From NCBI RefSeq assembly GCF_007830635.1, contig NZ_VLLA01000019.1, forward strand, positions 1-64,000: a stretch of 64,000 nt of DNA. Reading direction: 5' to 3'. Under the pieces are notes generated by a model that did no database searches, was not told where the DNA came from, and saw only the letters and a list, made by a program, of their open reading frames with translations. The position numbers were made by a program, and so were the translations under genes. This document shows, piece after piece, positions 36,887 through 45,450 of this stretch; position 1 is the first letter of the stretch, and each line of letters opens with the position of its first letter. The DNA comes from Bradyrhizobium huanghuaihaiense (GTDB taxonomy: Bacteria; Pseudomonadota; Alphaproteobacteria; Rhizobiales; Xanthobacteraceae).

Positions 36887-38848
36887 CTACGCAGGCCGGA
36901 AGCCTGCGTGCTCCAGTGCGGCGCGCGCATCATTCGAGCGGAGCGCGTCGAGAAACGCCTGCACCGCCGGTCGGTCTTTGCGCGCCGTCACCAGCGCGAA
37001 ATCATAATGCTCTTCCGCGAGCGGAATGAAACCGAGGCCGGCCGCATGGGCGACCGGCGCAATGGTCATGCCCCAATCGGCGCGGTGCTGCGCAACAGCC
37101 GCGGCAACGGCGTTGTGCGAGCGCGGCTGGTTCCAATAGCCTTCCGGGCGTGCACCGGCGAGCAACCGGTCGATCAGGATGCGCGTGCCGGCGCCCTGGT
37201 TGCGGTTGACCATGATGCAGGTGGGATCAGCGAGCGCCGCGGCAACCGCATCCTTCGCGCTCAGACCCTCAAATCGCGCGTCGCCCTCGCGGAAGACAAT
37301 GCCCTGCATCCGCCGCCAGCCCGGGACGAGCTCGAGCCCCTCGACGAGATAGGGCGTGTTGTAGGTCTCGCTCTTGTCGTCGAACAGATGGATCGGCGCG
37401 AGATCGCATTCGCCGCGCCTGGCCGCCGCAAGGCCGCCGAGGCTGCCGACCGCGATCGAGCGCACGGTCAGGCCGACATGTGCGAGCTGCGCGGTGACGA
37501 GATCGAGGCCGGTGCAATGGCTGCCGACGATGACGAGATCGGGCACCCGCACATGCGGCGTGAACAGCGTCACCTCGGTCGCGGTGCCCGCCGGCATCTG
37601 GTCGGCGAGCGCGTCGATGCGCAGGAAGCCGTCCGCCTGCGCGAAGGACGTGATCGCACCAGAGCCCTTGCCGGAGGGATAGGCGATCAGGCCGTTCTTG
37701 CCCTCAACCAGCGAGACCATGACGAATTCGGTTCGGCCGAGCTCGGAGGCGATGCGGACCGGCACGGTCGCGCTGACCTTGGCATCGGAGCGCGGCGGCA
37801 GCCCGGCCATCCTGCGCAGCACGGGCACGATCATGTCGTGGAAGGTGAACATCGCCGAGGTCGGAAAGCCCGGCAGGATCACCACCGGCTTGCCGTCGCA
37901 CACCGCAAGGCACAGCGGCTTGCCGGGCTTGAGTGCGACGCCATGCGCGATGATGCCGGGCTGACCGAGCCGGCCGATTATGCGATGGGACAGATCGCCC
38001 GCGCCTTTCGATGTGCCGCCCGAGAGCACCAGCATGTCGGCGTCTTCAAGTGCGCGCCGCATCGAAGCTTCGAGCTTGGCCTCATCGTCGGGAATGGCGC
38101 CGAGGAAGATCGCCTCGCCGCCGTTCTCGTCGATTGCAGCCGCGACGATCGCGCCGTTGGTGTCGTAGATTTCTGCGGGGGCGAGCGCCTCGCCGGGCTG
38201 CACCAGCTCGTCGCCCGTGGAGATGACTGCAACGCGCAGCTTGCGCGCGACGGCTACCCCCGCAATACCGCAGGCCGCCAGCATGCCGATCTCGCGCGAG
38301 CCGATGATAGTGCCGGCGCGCAGCAGCGCCTCGCCGCGCGCAATGTCGGAGCCGGCGTAGGACACGAACTGACCGGGCGAGACGGCACGGCGAACGTCGA
38401 TCGCATCCGGGCCGGCCGGCTGGGTGTGCTCGACCATGACGACGGCGTCGGCGGCGCGCGGCAGCGGGCCGCCGGTGGCGATCGGCGTGGCGGTGCCCGC
38501 GGCGACCTGCATCCTCGGCGCGGTGCCGCAGTGGATGGTCTCGGCGTTCAACGAGAGCCGAACGGGTGCGCCTTCACCCGCGGCGGCGAGATCCGCCGAG
38601 CGGACGGCAAAGCCATCGACGTTGGAACGATCGAACGGCGGCACATCGATCGGCGCAGTGATGTCCTCGGCGAGTGCCGCGCCGAGCGCAGCAGCGAGCT
38701 TACGCAGCTCGCTTGGAATCGCGCGCGGGAACAGCGCCGCCTCGAAGCGCGCCAAGGCCTCCTCGCGCGAGAGGATCTTGAGGAACTGCTCCTGTTCGAG
38801 CGCGCTGCGGCCTTGCGATTGCGGGATCATCGACATGCCGGAACCCAT
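36887..38848 (-). CDS. MoeA fused to a periplasmic-binding-protein-like domain
   Basis: The 653-residue protein has an almost complete MoeA (residues 1-430): VPPFDRSNVDGFAVRSADL, IARGEALLRAGTIIGSREIG, VAVISTGDELVQPGE, LVLSGGTSKGAGDLSHR and LPGFPTSAMFTF. From about residue 440 follows a PBP-like domain of the type found in molybdate/tungstate sensors (LVIVGSHCTGLDLVTAQLAH, DLAPIHLFDDKSETYN, VNRNQGAGTRILIDRLLAG). Fusions of this type are known. It likely couples metal insertion with recognition of the oxyanion or MPT, perhaps selecting tungstate, because tupA is in the same operon. It starts one base after the stop of the preceding MoeA-like gene. Confidence 0.9.
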   Translation of the reverse strand: MGSGMSMIPQSQGRSALEQEQFLKILSREEALARFEAALFPRAIPSELRKLAAALGAALAEDITAPIDVPPFDRSNVDGFAVRSADLAAAGEGAPVRLSLNAETIHCGTAPRMQVAAGTATPIATGGPLPRAADAVVMVEHTQPAGPDAIDVRRAVSPGQFVSYAGSDIARGEALLRAGTIIGSREIGMLAACGIAGVAVARKLRVAVISTGDELVQPGEALAPAEIYDTNGAIVAAAIDENGGEAIFLGAIPDDEAKLEASMRRALEDADMLVLSGGTSKGAGDLSHRIIGRLGQPGIIAHGVALKPGKPLCLAVCDGKPVVILPGFPTSAMFTFHDMIVPVLRRMAGLPPRSDAKVSATVPVRIASELGRTEFVMVSLVEGKNGLIAYPSGKGSGAITSFAQADGFLRIDALADQMPAGTATEVTLFTPHVRVPDLVIVGSHCTGLDLVTAQLAHVGLTVRSIAVGSLGGLAAARRGECDLAPIHLFDDKSETYNTPYLVEGLELVPGWRRMQGIVFREGDARFEGLSAKDAVAAALADPTCIMVNRNQGAGTRILIDRLLAGARPEGYWNQPRSHNAVAAAVAQHRADWGMTIAPVAHAAGLGFIPLAEEHYDFALVTARKDRPAVQAFLDALRSNDARAALEHAGFRPA

Positions 38849-38849
38849 A

Positions 38850-39956
38850 TCACTCCTGCATCAGATAGGCATCAACGGGCGTAGCCGCCGCAAATCCCTC
38901 GTGGCTGGCGGGAATGATCAGCCATGCATCCGCACGGGCGATGGCCTGGAGCGGCCACTCTCCCACCGCAAGCGGCATCCACGCATGTTGTTCCTCGGCC
39001 AGCAGCGCGATTTCGGCGATGCCGACACTGGATGCGATTTTTCGCGCGAGCGGCAGAGGCATTTGCCGGCGCGGCTGCCGTGCCGACAGACGATCGATGA
39101 GCGGAAGTACCAGCGCCAGCCAGGCCGCGAGCGCATGATCCGGCGAGCCGGACAAGGCAACGACGGGAACCTTGCCAAGCCGTCCGACCGCAGCGGTGCG
39201 GCCGGGCTGAAGCGCAAGACCATGGGAGAGCACCTCACCGTGCCGGGCCAACGCGGCCACCGCGGCATCCTGGCGACCGAGGCCGCTGCCGCCGACCATC
39301 AGCAGAAGGTCGCAAGCAGACACATCAAGCTGATTGGCGATCGATGCGTCATCGCGTGCGGCGGCCTCAACGGTCTGCACATCCAGTCCCGCAGCACGGG
39401 CGAGACCGGCGATCATATGCACCGTCGTCGTCGCGCCCGGCACGTTGACGATGCGCAGCCGCGGTCGCCGCACGCTCAGCCCGTCCACCGCCGCGACGCC
39501 CGCGAGCAACAGGTCGGCCGGACCGACCGGGTATCCCTTCGCGCCGGCCGTCGTGCCGGCGGCAATGTCGGCTCCGGCGCGCCGGATGCCCTGCCCCGGA
39601 ACACCCTCCGCCAGCACTTGCACAAGCGGCCCCGATACCTCGACTGCGTCGGCATCGAGCACACAGTCGCATCCCTGCGGCATGGCATCGCCGGCATCGA
39701 CCCAGACAGGGGCCGTCGCCAAGGGCAGCGGCGCATAGGCGGACGCGCCGACGAGATCGTTGGCGCGCAGCGCCCAGCCATCCGCGGCGGCGATGTCGTG
39801 AGACGGATAGGCCGCTACCTGCGGCGCGCCCGCCGCGACGCAGCCAATGGCCTCGGACAGCGGCAATGCGACCGGCGCGACCGGATCAACGCCTCGCAGC
39901 AACGCGGCGAGTGCGGTGTCGAGCGGCGTCAGCGATGGCGACAGGCGCTGGGTCAT
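38850..39956 (-). CDS. divergent MoeA-like molybdopterin-binding protein
   Basis: This 368-residue protein keeps the general MoeA domain order but has lost or changed several motifs. The SxxDGYAV motif is AAADGWALRA; the STGDEL region is VNVPGATTTVHM, without the Asp-Glu pair; the MPT-AMP pocket is MVGGSGLGRQDAAV; and LPGNP is LSGSPDHALAAW. It therefore probably binds molybdopterin without the normal metal insertion chemistry, or acts as a chaperone or partner of the neighbouring MoeA-PBP protein. It follows tupA after 54 bases on the same strand. ATG 39956 is chosen; the frame is open 12 codons further upstream. Confidence 0.75.
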   Translation of the reverse strand: MTQRLSPSLTPLDTALAALLRGVDPVAPVALPLSEAIGCVAAGAPQVAAYPSHDIAAADGWALRANDLVGASAYAPLPLATAPVWVDAGDAMPQGCDCVLDADAVEVSGPLVQVLAEGVPGQGIRRAGADIAAGTTAGAKGYPVGPADLLLAGVAAVDGLSVRRPRLRIVNVPGATTTVHMIAGLARAAGLDVQTVEAAARDDASIANQLDVSACDLLLMVGGSGLGRQDAAVAALARHGEVLSHGLALQPGRTAAVGRLGKVPVVALSGSPDHALAAWLALVLPLIDRLSARQPRRQMPLPLARKIASSVGIAEIALLAEEQHAWMPLAVGEWPLQAIARADAWLIIPASHEGFAAATPVDAYLMQE

Positions 39957-40010
39957 GCGCCATGATGGACCATGCCTCGCCCGGTTTGGCAACCGCAGGA
40001 GATGAGGATC

Positions 40011-40844
40011 TCAGCCGCCCGTCTTGTCCGCATTTGGAAAGAACAGCTGCTGGCCGTCGACCTTGTAGGCAGCGATCGCCGCCTGCCCGTCCGGCGAGAT
40101 CAGCCAGTCGACGAAGGTTTGCCCCAGCTCCTTCTTCACGTTCGGGAACTTGTCGGGGCTCATCAGCATCACGCCGTATTGGTTGAGCAGCCGCTTGTCA
40201 CCCTCGACGACGACATCGAGATCACCGCGATCCCTGAAGCCGATCCAGCTGCCGCGGTCCGACAGCACATAGGCGTTCGCCGTGCGTGCAGCCTCGAGCG
40301 CCGCGTCCATGCCCTGCTTGGCCTCGCGATACCAGGCACCCTTGGCGGCGGCGATGTCGATGCCGGCGACGATCCAGAGCGCGAGCTCCGCAGCGTGGGT
40401 GCCCGAGCGATCGCCACGCGTCACGAACGGCGCGCCCTTGGCCTCGATCGCCTTGAGCGCGGTCGCGATGTCCTTGCCCTTGACGCCGGCGGGATCGCTC
40501 TTCGGCCCGATCAGCACATAGTCGTTGTACATCACGTCGAAGCGCTTCACGGCAAAACCGTCGGCGACGAATTTTTCCTCCTGTGGCCGCGCATGCGTCA
40601 GCACGACGTCCGCCTCGCCTTTTCGCGCGCCGTCGAGCACCTCGTCGGCGCGCCGCGCGATCACCCTCACGTCGACACCGGTCTTGTCACGGAAGATCGG
40701 CAGCAGATGATCGAGCAGGCCGGACTCCTGCGTCGACGTCGTCGTGGCCAGCACGATCGCGCGATCCTCCGCGAAGGAGGCCGCAACGCCCGCAGCAAGG
40801 CCGCAGAGAAGCGCGAATGCAACGGACAGGCGGCGAGCGGCCAT
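40011..40844 (-). CDS. tupA: tungstate-binding periplasmic protein TupA
   Basis: TupA binds tungstate with very high affinity for the TupBC importer. The 277-residue precursor has a signal peptide (ending at AAGVAASFA) and, right after it, LATTTSTQESGLLDHLLPIF, the TTTS(T)xxSGLLD hallmark that separates TupA from ModA and WtpA. RGDRSGTHAAELALW follows in the second lobe. The usual tupB and tupC genes are absent here, so the importer must be encoded elsewhere if it exists. It heads a minus-strand unit with two MoeA-like genes and faces a regulator with a PBP-like domain. Confidence 0.9.
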   Translation of the reverse strand: MAARRLSVAFALLCGLAAGVAASFAEDRAIVLATTTSTQESGLLDHLLPIFRDKTGVDVRVIARRADEVLDGARKGEADVVLTHARPQEEKFVADGFAVKRFDVMYNDYVLIGPKSDPAGVKGKDIATALKAIEAKGAPFVTRGDRSGTHAAELALWIVAGIDIAAAKGAWYREAKQGMDAALEAARTANAYVLSDRGSWIGFRDRGDLDVVVEGDKRLLNQYGVMLMSPDKFPNVKKELGQTFVDWLISPDGQAAIAAYKVDGQQLFFPNADKTGG

Positions 40845-41171
40845 GAGCTGGTTCCCTTCGATATGACGCGATCATGATGATGGATTGCGCCGCACTCGTG
40901 ACGCCAATCGCGCTCCGTTCGGGATATTTCGGCAACGACAACGCGGCACGGCGATTGCAAAACCGGCGATCGCATGCACGTTCGCGACAGCCGCAAGGCC
41001 CGCACCATTCGAGCGCTTGAGGATCGTTCACCAAAGCAGAAATCGCGCGCGCGGATGTGTTGCAAAGCAACGAGATGATCGGGCATGGTTCCCGCGGACA
41101 CAAAATGAAATGCAGAATTCCACCTGCGACGAACGTCCAAAAAGAAGCAAGAATTTGCATAGGAATGCAGG
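40845..41171. promoter_or_regulatory. 327-base divergent promoter region tupA / HTH-PBP regulator
   Basis: No gene fits here. Near the regulator start the sequence turns AT-richer and contains GAATTCCA at 41117-41124 and its inverted copy TGGAATTC at 41173-41180, and the direct repeat AATGCAG at 41111-41117 and 41164-41170. These may be the binding sites of the metal-responsive regulator. The evidence is only symmetry and position. Confidence 0.4.
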
Positions 41172-42065
41172 ATGGAATTCCTGACGACCAGTGAAGCCGC
41201 TGACTATCTCCGACTTGGCGAACGCAAGCTCTACGAACTCGTCACCACCGGTGCGATCCCCTGCAGCAAGGTGACCGGTAAGTGGCTCTTCCCCCGGCAC
41301 GAGCTCGACCTCTGGGTCCTCTCGGGCCTCGCGCGTCCGGCGGGCATGCTAACCACGGAGCCCCCGCCCGTCATGGGCGGCAGCCAGGACGAGCTGCTCG
41401 ATTGGAGCCTGCGTGAATCCGGCTCCGGCCTCGGCTCCATGAGCGAGGGCAGCGCGCGCGGGCTCGAGCGCCTGCAGCGCGACGAGGTGATGGCCGTGGC
41501 CATGCACTTCCACAGCTTGGATCCCACCGGCAATCTTGCCGCCGATGCCAGTGTGACGGCGCTGCGGGACGCTCCGGACCTGCATGACGCCCTGCTGGTC
41601 GCATTCGTGCGCCGCGAGCAGGGCCTGGTGCTGCCGCCGGGCAATCCGAAACGGCTGCGCGGACTCGCCGACGTGCTCGCGGTCGGCGCCAGGATGGCGA
41701 TGCGACAACAGGGCACAGGCGCTCAGATGCTGCTCGACGCGCTGCTCAAGCGCGCGGACGCCACGACGCGCGATCTGCGCCGGGTGGAGACGCCCGCCCT
41801 CACCGGGCCGGATCTCGCCGAAATGGTCCGCGCCGGACAAGCCGATTGCGGGGTCGCGACGCGCGCGGCGGCGCGCTCAGCCGGCCTCGATTTCGTGCCG
41901 CTGGTCTGGGAGAATTTTGATCTCGCGATGCGGCAGCGCAGCTATTTCCGCCCTGCAATGCAGGCGCTGATCAGGTTTCTCAGCGAAAGACGGCTGCGGC
42001 AGCGCGCCGAGGAGCTGACCGGCTACGACCCCTCGCCGGCGGGACAGATCCGCTTCGCGGCCTGA
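41172..42065 (+). CDS. transcriptional regulator with excisionase-type HTH and PBP-like domain
   Basis: The 297-residue protein starts with a MerR/excisionase-type helix-turn-helix (FLTTSEAADYLRLGERKLYE, KWLFPRHELDLWV) and from about residue 95 has a PBP-like ligand domain. That domain matches the C-terminus of the MoeA-PBP protein nearby: here AMRQQGTGAQMLLDALLKR, there VNRNQGAGTRILIDRLLAG; here ADCGVATRAAARSAGLDFVP, there ADWGMTIAPVAHAAGLGFIP. It is divergent from tupA and is the best candidate for a tungstate/molybdate-responsive regulator of the tupA-moeA unit. It has no ModE-type domains. Start ATG 41172. Confidence 0.85.
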   Translation: MEFLTTSEAADYLRLGERKLYELVTTGAIPCSKVTGKWLFPRHELDLWVLSGLARPAGMLTTEPPPVMGGSQDELLDWSLRESGSGLGSMSEGSARGLERLQRDEVMAVAMHFHSLDPTGNLAADASVTALRDAPDLHDALLVAFVRREQGLVLPPGNPKRLRGLADVLAVGARMAMRQQGTGAQMLLDALLKRADATTRDLRRVETPALTGPDLAEMVRAGQADCGVATRAAARSAGLDFVPLVWENFDLAMRQRSYFRPAMQALIRFLSERRLRQRAEELTGYDPSPAGQIRFAA

Positions 42066-42168
42066 CGTTGACGCCCACCCCTGAATAGTTGCAAAAGAAA
42101 CCAATTCAGCCGGGCCATACCCGGCAAAAGCAACACCGGCCAACGCGCCGGATCAGGGGAGGACAAAC

Positions 42169-43383
42169 GTGAAGCGAGCGAGATTTGGACTGCCGGTCGC
42201 GGCCGCCGTTGCGGCAGCGCTGCTGCCGGGCGCCGCCATGGCGCAGGTGTCCGACAATGTCGTGAAGATCGGCGTGCTCACCGACATGAACGGCCCGGCC
42301 TCCGCGCCGACCGGCCAGGGCTCGGTGACCGCGGCGCAGATGGCGATCGACGATTTCGGCGGCACCGTACTCGGCAAGCCGATCAGCATCGTGGTCGGCG
42401 ACCATCAGCTCAAGGCCGACATCGGCGCCTCGCTGGCGCGGCGCTGGTATGACGTCGACCAGGTCGACCTGATCGTCGACGTGCCGGTCTCGGCGGTCGG
42501 GCTCGCGGTGCAGAACATGGCCAACGAGAAGAAGCGGCTGTTCATCACCCACTCCACCGGCACCGCGGATTTCCACGGCAAGTTCTGCTCGCCTTACGCG
42601 ATCCAGTGGGTGTTCGACACCCGCGCGCTCGCGGTCGGCACCGCGGATGCCGTGGTCAAACGCGGCGGCGACAGCTGGTTCTTCATCACCGACGACTACG
42701 CCTTCGGCCATTCGCTGGAGCGCGACGCCTCCAGCGTCGTCACTGCCAATGGCGGCAAGGTGCTGGGCTCGGTGCGGCCGCCGCTGGCAACGCCTGATCT
42801 CTCCTCCTTCGTGCTGCAGGCGCAGGCCTCCAAGGCCAAGATCATCGGCATTGCCGCCGGTCCCCCCAACAACATGAACGAGATCAAGACCGGCTCGGAG
42901 TTCGGCGTGTTCAAGGGCGGCCAGCAGATGGCGGCATTGCTGGCGCTGATCACCGACATCCACGGCCTCGGCCTGCAGGCCGCGCAGGGTCTGCTCCTGA
43001 CCACGTCGTTCTACTGGGACATGGACGACAAGACCCGCGAATGGTCGAAGCGCTATTTCGCCAAGATGAACAAGATGCCGTCGATGTGGCAGGCCGGCGT
43101 CTATTCCAGCGTGATGCACTATCTCAACGCCATCAAGGAGACCGGCACCGACGACCCGCTCAAGGTCGCGGCAAAGATGCGCGAGAAGCCGATCGAGGAT
43201 TTCTTCGCCCGCAACGGCAAACTGCGCGAGGACAATCTGATGGTGCACGACCTCTGGCTGGTGCAGGTGAAGACGCCGGAGGAGAGCAAATATCCGTGGG
43301 ACTATTACAAGATCCTCACGACCATCTCCGGCGACAAGGCGTTCGGCCCGCCGGATCCGGCGTGTCCGCTGGTGAAGAAGTGA
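42169..43383 (+). CDS. ABC transporter substrate-binding protein (branched-chain amino acid/amide type)
   Basis: The 404-residue precursor has a signal peptide (cut near AAMAQ) and the type I periplasmic binding fold of the LivJ/HAAT family: VVKIGVLTDMNGPASAPTGQ, AAQMAIDDFGG, then FITHSTGTADFHGKFCSPYA, and FFITDDYAFGHSLERDASSV. It would bind an amino acid, amide or aromatic acid in the periplasm. The start is GTG 42169 with a strong GGGGAGGA site. No permease or ATPase gene is adjacent, so it is an orphan that must work with a system elsewhere. Confidence 0.9.
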   Translation: MKRARFGLPVAAAVAAALLPGAAMAQVSDNVVKIGVLTDMNGPASAPTGQGSVTAAQMAIDDFGGTVLGKPISIVVGDHQLKADIGASLARRWYDVDQVDLIVDVPVSAVGLAVQNMANEKKRLFITHSTGTADFHGKFCSPYAIQWVFDTRALAVGTADAVVKRGGDSWFFITDDYAFGHSLERDASSVVTANGGKVLGSVRPPLATPDLSSFVLQAQASKAKIIGIAAGPPNNMNEIKTGSEFGVFKGGQQMAALLALITDIHGLGLQAAQGLLLTTSFYWDMDDKTREWSKRYFAKMNKMPSMWQAGVYSSVMHYLNAIKETGTDDPLKVAAKMREKPIEDFFARNGKLREDNLMVHDLWLVQVKTPEESKYPWDYYKILTTISGDKAFGPPDPACPLVKK

Positions 43384-43405
43384 CGATCGCTTAAAGCGAT
43401 CGTCA
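43381..43405. terminator. palindrome spanning both convergent stop codons
   Basis: TGACGATCGCTT at 43381-43392 and AAGCGATCGTCA at 43394-43405 are exact inverted copies with one base between. The plus-strand stop TGA and the minus-strand stop TCA form the outer ends. As a hairpin it would have about 11 bp and a three-base loop and may serve as a shared terminator for the two convergent genes, although T-runs are lacking. Confidence 0.6.
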
Positions 43406-44368
43406 TTTCACCACGCCGATCTCGCGAAAATACTTCACGACGCCCGGATGGATCAGCTCGACCTTCGGCGCGGCCGCGACGGTGTTCGCGGCCGTGGTCT
43501 CGCAGGCCTGCGCGAGTGTCTTGCAGAACGTCGCCTCGGCGCCATGCAGCGTCCTGGCGAGGCGATAGGCGACGTCGTCGGGCAGATCCTCGCGGGTGAG
43601 GACAAAGCTCCATGAGCCGAGCGAGGCTATCGACTCGGACTGCTTGGGGTAGCTGCCCGCCGGCACGGTCAGCGGCTTCAGGAACGTATGCTTGGCGCGG
43701 ATGCGGGTGATCTCCTCCGCGCTTGGCGCGATGAAGCGCGCGCCTGACGCGCTCGAGGCCACTGCGGCAAAGCCGGGCCAGCCGATGCCGGCGCCCCAGA
43801 GCGCGGCGACGCGGCCGTCCTCGACCATCGCGGGGCCGTCGCCGGCGCGGTCGAGATAGACCGCCTTGAAGTCCTCGTCCTGCTTCAGGCCGAGACCGTC
43901 GAGCACATAGCGCGCCAGGATCGGCAGGCCCGAGCCTTTGGCCCCGAACGCGACGGGCTGGCCGACGAGATCGGCAATCGTCCTGTAGGGACTGTCCGCG
44001 CGCACCACGAACATGCCGGGGTTGGAATAGATCGCCGTCAAGATCTTCAGCCCGACCTTCGCGCGGCCGATGCCGGCAAAAGCCTCATAGGCCGGCTCGC
44101 CCGCGACCAGAGCGAGATCGAGCTCGCCCTTTTCCAGAAGCGGAATGTTCTCGTTGCTGCCCTTGGTGTTGCGCGGGGCGATGGTGATGACCGGATCGGC
44201 TGCGTTCATCACCTCGGCAAAGGCGTTGCCATAGAGCGGAAAGCCGCCGCCGGGCGTCGCGGTGCCCAAGCTGAGTGTCGTGGTGGGAATGGCCGTGCCT
44301 CCGGTCTGGGCGGCGGCGGGGCTTACGAGCAGCGCCGCTGCGAGAAGGATAGGATTAGCGAATCTCAT
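43403..44368 (-). CDS. TAXI-family TRAP transporter solute-binding protein
   Basis: The 321-residue precursor has a short signal peptide (LAAALLVSPAAAQ) and the TAXI family layout: LSLGTATPGGGFPLYGNAFA, NTKGSNENIPLLEKGELDLA, GLKILTAIYSNPGMFVVRAD and GAKGSGLPILARYVLDGLG. TAXI proteins deliver small organic acids to TRAP permeases. No dctQM-like gene is adjacent. ATG 44368 is chosen at the signal peptide; the frame is open upstream. It lies between two other unrelated solute-binding proteins. Confidence 0.88.
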   Translation of the reverse strand: MRFANPILLAAALLVSPAAAQTGGTAIPTTTLSLGTATPGGGFPLYGNAFAEVMNAADPVITIAPRNTKGSNENIPLLEKGELDLALVAGEPAYEAFAGIGRAKVGLKILTAIYSNPGMFVVRADSPYRTIADLVGQPVAFGAKGSGLPILARYVLDGLGLKQDEDFKAVYLDRAGDGPAMVEDGRVAALWGAGIGWPGFAAVASSASGARFIAPSAEEITRIRAKHTFLKPLTVPAGSYPKQSESIASLGSWSFVLTREDLPDDVAYRLARTLHGAEATFCKTLAQACETTAANTVAAAPKVELIHPGVVKYFREIGVVK

Positions 44369-44475
44369 GGTCGTTCCCGGCGGGCCTGCGTCAACACCGA
44401 CTTGCGACGATGTAGGCAGCCGCGCGTTTTTGTGAAAGCATGCAGCCCAACGACAATAGAACAATGGGAGGTGTC

Positions 44476-45450
44476 ATGTTGCGAATTTTGCGTAACGGTG
44501 TTTTCGGGCTCGCAGTTCTCTTAGGTCTTTTCAACACCACCCCTCCCGCCGCGGCCGCCTATCCCGACCGCCCCGTGCACTGGATGATCGGCTTCGCCGC
44601 CGGCGGCCCGGTCGACATCGTGGCGCGGATCATGGCGCAGACGCTCTCGGATCGGCTCGGCCAGCAATTCATCGTCGAGAACCGCACCGGCTCCGGCGGC
44701 AACATCGCGGCTGCGGCCGCGATCAACGCAGCCCCCGACGGCTACACGCTGCTGTTCGTCGCGCCGAACAACGCGATCTCGACCTCGCTCTACAAGAAGC
44801 TGCCGTTCGACTTCCTGCGCGACACCGTGCCGGTGGCGAGCATCATGCAGCTCACCAACATGCTGGTGGTCTCCAACGCGTTTCCCGCGAAGACGGTCCA
44901 GGAGTTCATCGACTATTGCAAGGCCAATCCGGGCAAGATCTCCTATGCCTCGTCCGGCAACGGCACCTCGGTGCACATGTCGGCCGAGCTGTTCAAGGCG
45001 ATGACCAAGTGCGACATGATCCACGTGCCCTATCGGGGATCTGCGATCGCCTTCCCCGACATCATCTCCAACAAGGTGCAGCTGATCTTCGACAATTTGC
45101 CGTCCGCGCTGGAGCAGGCGAAGGGCGGCAATGTCCGCGCCCTCGGGGTGACCTCGCCGCAGCGCTGGCCGAGCGTGCCCGACGTGCCCGCGATCGCCGA
45201 GACCGTGCCGGGCTTCGAATCGGTCGGCTTCTACGGCATCTCCGCGCCGAAGGGCACCCCGAGCGAGGTGATCGAGACCCTCAACAAGGCCATTGGCGAA
45301 GCGCTGAAGGATCCGAAGGTGATCGCCCGCCTCGCCGAGACAGGCGGCATCCCCAAGCCGATGACGCCCGCCGAGTTCGGCAAGCTGGTCACGGACGAGA
45401 CCGAGAAGTGGCGCAAGGTGGTGGAGTTCGCGGGGGTGTCGGTGGACTAG
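44476..45450 (+). CDS. tripartite tricarboxylate transporter substrate-binding protein (Bug/TctC)
   Basis: The 324-residue precursor has a signal peptide ending near PPAAAA and the Bug family pattern: YPDRPVHWMIGFAAGGPVDI, IVENRTGSGGNIAAAAAINA, PDGYTLLFV, then VPYRGSAIAFPDIISNKVQL and APKGTPSEVIETLNKAIGEA. Bug proteins bind di- and tricarboxylates or aromatic acids for TctAB permeases. These are not in the window. Given the tcuAB genes at 16-19 kb a tricarboxylate is thinkable, but there is no direct link. ATG 44476 is set by a GGGAGG site. Confidence 0.92.
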   Translation: MLRILRNGVFGLAVLLGLFNTTPPAAAAYPDRPVHWMIGFAAGGPVDIVARIMAQTLSDRLGQQFIVENRTGSGGNIAAAAAINAAPDGYTLLFVAPNNAISTSLYKKLPFDFLRDTVPVASIMQLTNMLVVSNAFPAKTVQEFIDYCKANPGKISYASSGNGTSVHMSAELFKAMTKCDMIHVPYRGSAIAFPDIISNKVQLIFDNLPSALEQAKGGNVRALGVTSPQRWPSVPDVPAIAETVPGFESVGFYGISAPKGTPSEVIETLNKAIGEALKDPKVIARLAETGGIPKPMTPAEFGKLVTDETEKWRKVVEFAGVSVD

